From assembly GCA_947034885.2 (NCBI GenBank), contig OX344758.2:24145067-24209066 (forward strand): a stretch of DNA of 64,000 nt. Reading direction: 5' to 3'. This document shows, in pieces, positions 58,243 to 64,000 of this stretch. Numbering within the stretch: position 1 is the first letter of the stretch; each line of letters opens with the position of its first letter. Source of the DNA: Thuidium tamariscinum. Its lineage: Eukaryota; Streptophyta; Bryopsida; Hypnales; Thuidiaceae. The notes under the pieces were generated by a model that saw nothing but the letters and a program-made list of their open reading frames with translations, searched no databases and was not told the DNA's origin. The position numbers were made by a program, and so were the translations under genes.

Positions 58243-60448
58243 CGTTCCGTGTATGCTCCATGCCGGGCCTTCTTCGTCCCGAACCACCTCCATATTGTAC
58301 TCCCGGCTACTTTGTATGCTTGGTCTTGATTTGGGCCTAACCCTTCCCCAACTATTGCTATTCTAACCTAAACCGTTTTAATATTTGTATTTGATTTTTG
58401 AGCTAGTCCCTTCCTAACCTATTTCTATTCTAGTCCTAAACTACTCTAACATTTGCATTTAAATTGTGGGCTAATCCCTTCCTAGCCTATTTCTATTCTA
58501 GTCCTAAACTATTCTAGCATTTGCATTTAAATTGTGGGCTAATCCCTTCCTAGCCTATTTCTATTCTAGTCCTAAACTATTCTAGCATTTGCATTTAAAT
58601 TGTGAGCTAATCCCTTCCTAGCCTATTTCTATTCTAGTCCTAAACTATTCTAGCATTTGCATTTAAATTGTGGGCTAATCCCTTCCTAGCCTATTTCTAT
58701 TCTAGTCCTAAACTATTCTAACATTTGCATTTGAACTGCGGCCTTCCCAACTCACTGCGGCCCTCCCAACCCACTACGGCCCTCCCAATACCCGTGGACC
58801 CCCGAACCCCCTGCTGGGGCTGGCTTTGCGAGGTTGGCTCTGGACTGGGGTTGGCTCCGAACTGGGGCTCGCTCTGGAAGTTTATATTTGACTCCTAATG
58901 TAATGCAAGGGTGCTAGGCCAAGTGCTTGGGTTTAACATTAGTTTCCTAATCTAAGTGAGAGCTTAATACTAGATTGTTAGAAGCTAAACGTTGGGTTAA
59001 TTTCCAAGGTGTTAAAAACTAAACGTTGTTGCTATCTCAAGGGAACTTGCATTTGACACCCCGCTAAGAATAGGGGGTTCAAAGTTTCGTTGTGAGAGTG
59101 ATAATTTTGACACGTGACTAAGACTTTTATTTGCCTAAAGACTTAGGGGGGCCATAGCTCCGCCGTCCTTCATGGGACTAGTTTAACTCCGTGGACAAGA
59201 GAAGAGGGAGAAGAGAGGGTGCTTCCTAATTACTAAGACTAAGTGTTATAAGAGAGTCAAAGCTTAGTTGTCCCTCATGGGACTAGTTTAATCTTGTGTA
59301 CAAGAAAAGAAAAAGAAGAGAGGTTGTTCCTACTTACCAACAGTAAGTGTTATAAGAGAGTCAAAGCTCCGCCGTCCCTCATAGAACGAATTGAACCTTG
59401 TGCACAAGAGAAGAGGGAGAAGAAGGTGGGTACAAATTGCAACATACTTTCAAAGTCACCTCCCAAGTCACCCCTCGGTTCCTCACAATTCTCTCCCACA
59501 ACAACCTTCACTTGTTTCACAACACAAAAGGTGGCCCATCATCAATTAGTATAAGTTCCAACAAAACTTAGGGGGTCTCAAGTCCCCAAGTGCAAACCAC
59601 AAGTACCAAAGGGGCAACAACCCTAAAAACTATCAAAGGCTCCTTTAGCATAACAAGCCAAAGGAAATCTGGCATAACCCGGATCCAATAGTGCTCCTCC
59701 CTTAAATAGGTAGGAGTGAGAGAAAAAGAGAGAATGAGAGGAGAATGCCACTCCTTTTATACTCAAAAGAGAGCACCCCCTTAATCTACTAAGAAAATCT
59801 AAATGAGGGAATTTAAGAGGTCTGTAGATGTTTTCCAATCCCAAATCTAACTATCCTCCTAAAATCTACACAATTTGAATTGAGTAATTCAAATCTTACC
59901 TAACCTTACAAGAACTTGCAAATCCACCTAATTTACCTACCCCCAAATCTACAAATTCCCACGTGGAAGTGGTTCCCATGTGTTCCCACCTACTTAATTT
60001 GAAATTACTTACAACAAGCACTTGGAGCCACCTCCACTAACTTTTTGAGGTGGTACTTGCTCCCACATATGCCCGGAGTTCCCCACGCATTCCCTACGGC
60101 CATTGGGGTCCAAACTCCCCAAAAAAGCATTAGGGGGCCTTAAACCCTGATTTCTCCTCCATGTGCTGTCCCCAAAAGGTTAACTTTTGGAGTTTAGCTC
60201 CGAATGGCAAACGGATTGCGCCATTGGGTCCGGAAGGCCATAATTAGCCTACAAGAAATCCCTTCCCCTTACACTATGTCCAAATTCTCAAAAAATCTTC
60301 ATGTAAGCTGGGGTCAAAGTTGGGATAAATTCCCAACTTTTGGAGTTTGGCAATTTTGGACCCTAAACCTTCACCAAGATCTTAAGTAGATAGAAGGGGG
60401 TAGGAATAGATCCAAATTAGGCCTCGGTCCGATATCATATGGCCCTGG
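58243..60448. repeat. Non-coding stretch with 68 bp and 105 bp tandem repeats
   Basis: From about 58385 to 58740 a 68 bp unit (CATTTGCATTTAAATTGTGG landmark at 58451, 58519, 58587, 58655, 58723) repeats about five times. From about 59130 to 59430 a unit of about 105 bp (TCCCTCATGGGACTAGTTTA) repeats three times. A GC-rich patch lies at 58740-58880. TATAAAAGG on the minus strand near 59750 is promoter-like. No gene. It may continue the sequence interrupted at 37327. Confidence 0.55.
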
Positions 60449-61714
60449 TGTCGCAACACAGGGTAAGTAAATTCCCTGTTATACTCACAAAAATCATTGT
60501 AGAGTATAACTAAGTGACTCTAAAGATCGAACCCGCGAGATTCTGTGAAGTATCTGGCTTAGTTAAGCGATTAAGATAGGACAGCTCCCAAAACTCTATA
60601 ATCCGGTTCTAGATCTAGAACCGGAAATACACAAATAACCCGAGACGACAACCCGTTATCCCGTTCAAAACTGATATTCTAGCAATCTGGTCCGGAACGG
60701 ATCCGTTCCTTCACTTTTCCGGTTTCCCGGATTTTATCCGTTCCGTCAGACTGCAACGGATCCGCTCCCTAACGAGTTCCGCTCCTGGTTTCCTCTCCGG
60801 ACCAATCCGTTCCGGATGATCCATCTACACCCGTTCCTCAATCCGGTTTGGTTTTGCCTCTGTTTTACCATCAGAGGGGTCGCCGCTTGATTTTGTGAGC
60901 GGTAGGCCCACCGCTCCTTCCGTGACTTATAGTGGCTGAAGACCCACTTTCTACCTGTTAATTCTAAAAATACTTCAGATCCGGTTTGATCCCTCACAAC
61001 AATCCAGACAAAGATCCGGACTGTAGGTCACACAGAGATCCCCCGTACGATCTTCTCATACTACAACGACTTTGACACGACTTTCCGTTCCTGGGGAGCC
61101 AGGTGGCTACAAGTGTATCCGTCCGTTCCAACGTCAACCAGAACTCTTCCGTTTGTCACAAAGACGGTGAGACCTCACAGGAGATCGGACACTCAACTGG
61201 GTTTCCCACCCAGGAGCTCTAGCACGATTAAGGAATCCCTCTCTCTCGTCTAGCCTAACAACGGCTTTCTCACCCGGAATCTTAAGTCCTAGAAGCGCTG
61301 AGGCACTAGAGTTACACTCCCAACTCTTCTCTACCCGTTCTCATATACTCAGACACGGAAAATAAGCACCAAAGGGAGAATGTCGCCTGCAAAACCACTT
61401 GCGCCTTCCTAACTCCGCGTCACGCCGCCCTGCCAAACTCGGGAGATACACACGCAAAGCAAGAGAGAATAAAATACACAAAGATAATGCAAAGGAAAAG
61501 ACTCCCAGTCCACCGCGAGGGGACTGACTTAAATAATGGGGCAAAAAGCAAAAAGCGCCATACAAGTCCGCCGCGATTAACGCTCGGCGGATCCGTTCCT
61601 ACCTACTTCTGAACCGGAACGGATTCCAACCCGCTCCAAGTTCCTAAACCGGACCGGATTTCCTCCTGATCCGTTCCTAAGTTAAAAACTACAAAAACAG
61701 GAAAGTCCTAATAC

Positions 61715-63397
61715 CTACGTATCTGGCTCTGCTACCCTAGATCCTATAGTCGGGCTTTCCGCCCTACTGATCTGCTCGAAGACCTCGATGAGGTTCCGAT
61801 TCCGTTCTCCGTCTGTTGCAACCGGAGCTCCAGTAACCGGACTCGCAGGAGACTCCGACAACTGAATTGCCGCCTCCCGGTTGCCCGTTGACGCTCGCCC
61901 TAACTTCTTGGATTGCGGCGTCCTGTCCTTCCCTGGTCTCTGAGGCAACCCTTCGGAAATATCCGGTAGAGATAGATCGGAGAGTCTGACCGGAATTTCC
62001 GTCAGTCTCCGGCTACAGTCTTCCATCCGTTCGGCCGCCTCCCGAACCTTCACCAAAGTCGTCTCCACCTTTTCGGAGAAGTCGGACAGAATCCGGACTA
62101 TCCGGCTTCCGGATAGTTTCTTCTCCTTGTGCACCTCTTCGTCAAACAGTTGAGCCCGGATGACAGCCGATCCGGGTTCCCCGAATGTTGCCTTCACGTG
62201 CTCTGCCAGTTTGACGGTCTCCGCCGCCATCTCCTTGGTAGCGGCCTCGTTGTCCCTGAGAACAAGGAGCTCCGCCTTCAAACCGTCAACTTCCTCCTGA
62301 AGTTTCCGGTTTTCCTCCTCCATCTTGGCGAGATCCGCAGGCGAGGCGATGCAATTCCCTACCACGGTTGGGAGAGTATGATCCGGTTTGCCATTGACCA
62401 TCCCCGCGATGTTCTCCAAGACAATCCGCTTGACCTCCCAATCCGCTCGGATGTTGCACAGGATTTCCGTCAGTTGCACGAACGGATCACTGGGATCCGT
62501 TTCCTCTGCTGCTGGTTCGGCCTGACCCGGTTCGGATGGTCCTGCTCTGCCTTCCGTTCCCGGATTGTGTCGGACCGGAGGAGATCCCCTCGTGTTCGGC
62601 GGTGTGGTCTTCTGCCGCTTCACGAGCGGAACTTCCGGTTCCTCTCCCTTATCCGAGTCCTCCCGCTCTGTCTCGGACTCGGAGCTCTCCTCATCATCCG
62701 TTGACGTCTCCCCGTACGTCAAGACTATCTTCTGGGTGTGCCACGTCTTCTCTTCCGTATCCGAAAGGAGCTGTAGATGGTGGTAGAGGTGGAAGAGGTA
62801 GGGGGAGATCGGAGTTGCCCTACTCCCTCCGAGGTTCTTCAATAACCGGGTGATCAGGTCCTGTATGATCCGGCCCCAGTCCACTTTCCGGTCTCCGATC
62901 AACGCACCGAAAATGGTGTTGGCCAGGCCGATCGTGATCCGGGTTGGTTTCTCCGGATGAAGGACCGGAAGCAGAAACTTCAACAGGCGCCTATGCCTGT
63001 CTTCGTTGCAGTCCATGATCCGGTATCCGTCCTTCGGGTGAGGGGTGCCACTGAACTTGTTTTGGAGGAAGTCTACCTTCCTCCCGGCCGGTCCGTGCCC
63101 CTGGTGTTTGAACCCGTATACGGCCTTCCAGTGCGCCTCCGTCCATTTGTGCGGCATTCCCCGCGCCGTGTTGTCGAACTGATTCGACACCTTGCCCTTC
63201 AGCTCCTTCACCATCTGCTCCTCCTTGAAACCCCAGGGTATCTCTGCTAACCCTAGACACCCCATTGCGGTTAAGTCCGCCATCAAGTTGCTTTTCTCCG
63301 ACTCTGTGGAAGGGATGAGCGGAACTACTTTCTTCAGCTTTATCCATGAGGGTGGGGGTGTAGTGGACTCGGTTCTCTTCCGGCGTAGCTGCGGCAT
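61715..63397 (-). CDS. K4 gag-like protein (560 residues, looks whole)
   Basis: One open frame. The N-terminal K core (about 1-225) has VVPLIPSTESE, LTAMGCLGLAEIPWGFKEE, HPKDGYRIMDC, PEKPTRITIGLANTIFGALI, GDRKVDWGRIIQDL and ISPYLFHLYHH. An acidic region (about 235-265, DDEESSESETERED) follows, then a coiled coil (about 350-420, EEENRKLQEEVDGLKAELL) and helices ending near 470. Unlike K1-K3 it lacks the Lys/Arg tail and ends with an acidic/helical segment (NLIEVFEQISRAE). Function unknown; a gag-like structural role is inferred from the LTR context and weak likeness to the 'putative plant transposon protein' domain. Confidence 0.75.
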   Translation of the reverse strand: MPQLRRKRTESTTPPPSWIKLKKVVPLIPSTESEKSNLMADLTAMGCLGLAEIPWGFKEEQMVKELKGKVSNQFDNTARGMPHKWTEAHWKAVYGFKHQGHGPAGRKVDFLQNKFSGTPHPKDGYRIMDCNEDRHRRLLKFLLPVLHPEKPTRITIGLANTIFGALIGDRKVDWGRIIQDLITRLLKNLGGSRATPISPYLFHLYHHLQLLSDTEEKTWHTQKIVLTYGETSTDDEESSESETEREDSDKGEEPEVPLVKRQKTTPPNTRGSPPVRHNPGTEGRAGPSEPGQAEPAAEETDPSDPFVQLTEILCNIRADWEVKRIVLENIAGMVNGKPDHTLPTVVGNCIASPADLAKMEEENRKLQEEVDGLKAELLVLRDNEAATKEMAAETVKLAEHVKATFGEPGSAVIRAQLFDEEVHKEKKLSGSRIVRILSDFSEKVETTLVKVREAAERMEDCSRRLTEIPVRLSDLSLPDISEGLPQRPGKDRTPQSKKLGRASTGNREAAIQLSESPASPVTGAPVATDGERNRNLIEVFEQISRAESPTIGSRVAEPDT

Positions 63398-63749
63398 GGC
63401 AACTATCCGGAAAACTACCTCACTCCTCTCCTAGCCGCACGTCCCGTTCCTCACACACACTCACAATCACAAATACAAAAGTAATCTGCCCGTAATAACC
63501 ACCTGCACATACACACACTCCTCTCCACACACCAGCGTCTCAGCGCACAGTCTGAAACCCGCGCTGCTGACAACTGCCCGCTCTGACAAAACACCCGCTG
63601 CTAATACTGACAGCCGCGTCACAGAAAATTGCGCCACCAAACACGCGCAGAAAACCAACTCACAGAAAAGGCGGAAAACGCTGAAGGTTGAAAAACACAC
63701 AACGAAGCGCCTGAGAGCAAATGGGCCAACTGAAAATGTCAGGCCTTAT

Positions 63750-63760
63750 ATACTTTCCAG
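63750..63760 (-). promoter_or_regulatory. TATA box of K4
   Basis: AGTATATAAGG on the minus strand, about 355 bp ahead of the ORF start. The upstream DNA (63760-64000) is packed with TCCGTTCC and TCCGGA motifs, as is the 57880-58240 stretch assigned to K2. Confidence 0.6.
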
Positions 63761-64000
63761 AAATGGATCCGGTCTTCCGTTCCTGATCATCCGTTCCCGA
63801 TCATCCGTTCCCGTTCTCATCCGATCGGTCCAAGTCCGGAAATCATCCGTTCCGTTCTGGGACTTAATCCGGATAGAATCCGTTCTGTAGGGTCCGGAAT
63901 TTTTCCGTTCCGGTATTCCGTCGTAATAAACCGGAATTATTCTGCCACCGGTCTCTACAACATTATCTGGTACTACTTCTGGATCTTACCCGTTCCCTGA

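Larger units (their letters stand above)
60449..64000 (-). mobile_element. K4: LTR-type unit of the K family, runs off the right edge
   Basis: Minus strand. The end ...GTGTTGCGACA lies at 60449, homologous to the K1 end. A TATA box (AGTATATAAGG) is at about 63755, the ORF at 63397-61715, and a 1.27 kb 3' region follows with CCGGAAC/CCGGAT motifs and a TAGAGTCACTTA block. The start is beyond the window. Next to the end on the minus strand stands TGATATCGGACC, weakly like a plant primer-binding site (TGGTATCAGAGC), as if internal element sequence began there. It looks whole within the window and is the youngest-looking K unit. Confidence 0.65.

Noticed and set aside
60430-60448. Primer-binding site next to the K4 end
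   Set aside because: TGATATCGGACC matches the common plant initiator-Met site only partly; kept as a remark in K4, not called as a feature.

Overview
The window looks like repeat-packed nuclear DNA from the green plant lineage. It holds a plant-type hAT transposase (BED finger, DUF659-like core, hAT C-terminal dimerisation region), LTR elements beginning TGTCAC, 52-57 bp GT-AG introns, and long AT-rich tracts broken by GC-rich arrays. The species cannot be named from sequence alone; an early-diverging land plant or streptophyte alga is a guess. No ordinary housekeeping gene, tRNA or rRNA was recognised. Almost everything belongs to a nested stack of mobile elements.
1-32,546: the four most gene-like loci lie here in two divergent pairs: a RING-finger protein (-) with a protein-kinase-like protein (+), and a long hAT transposase (-) with a Gly/Tyr/Gln-rich protein (+). 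Each has a GC-rich array of CCGTCC/GGACGG-like motifs and a TATA box upstream. Three also have a tiny intron just before the ATG. The RING and Gly/Tyr/Gln-rich proteins share an N-terminal domain I do not recognise. A hAT-like right end (AACCCTG at 32,546), preceded by the same GC-rich motifs, abuts a methyltransferase-like coding sequence. I infer one large multigene hAT-type transposon whose left end lies outside the window. It is itself interrupted by two 922-923 bp TTAA elements, a 3.8 kb LTR unit (K1), an 8.2 kb non-autonomous hAT element and a 361 bp MITE. Only the transposase is open throughout; every stop in the other three genes is of a type a C-to-T change can make.
32,547-37,327 (perhaps continuing at 58,243-60,448): fossil of a Ty3/gypsy-type retroelement with a cytosine-5 DNA methyltransferase-like domain ahead of gag and protease.
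37,328-58,242: a minus-strand LTR unit of the K family (K2), spread over 21 kb by insertions: a foldback element, another K unit (K3) that itself holds a 9.0 kb copy of the giant non-autonomous hAT, and a second 361 bp MITE.
60,449-64,000: a further K unit (K4) whose 560-residue ORF looks whole; it runs off the right edge.
The giant hAT pair, the two MITEs and the inferred multigene element share CAGGGTT-type ends and, where both ends are visible, 8 bp target duplications. This is consistent with one transposase system serving autonomous, giant non-autonomous and miniature elements.
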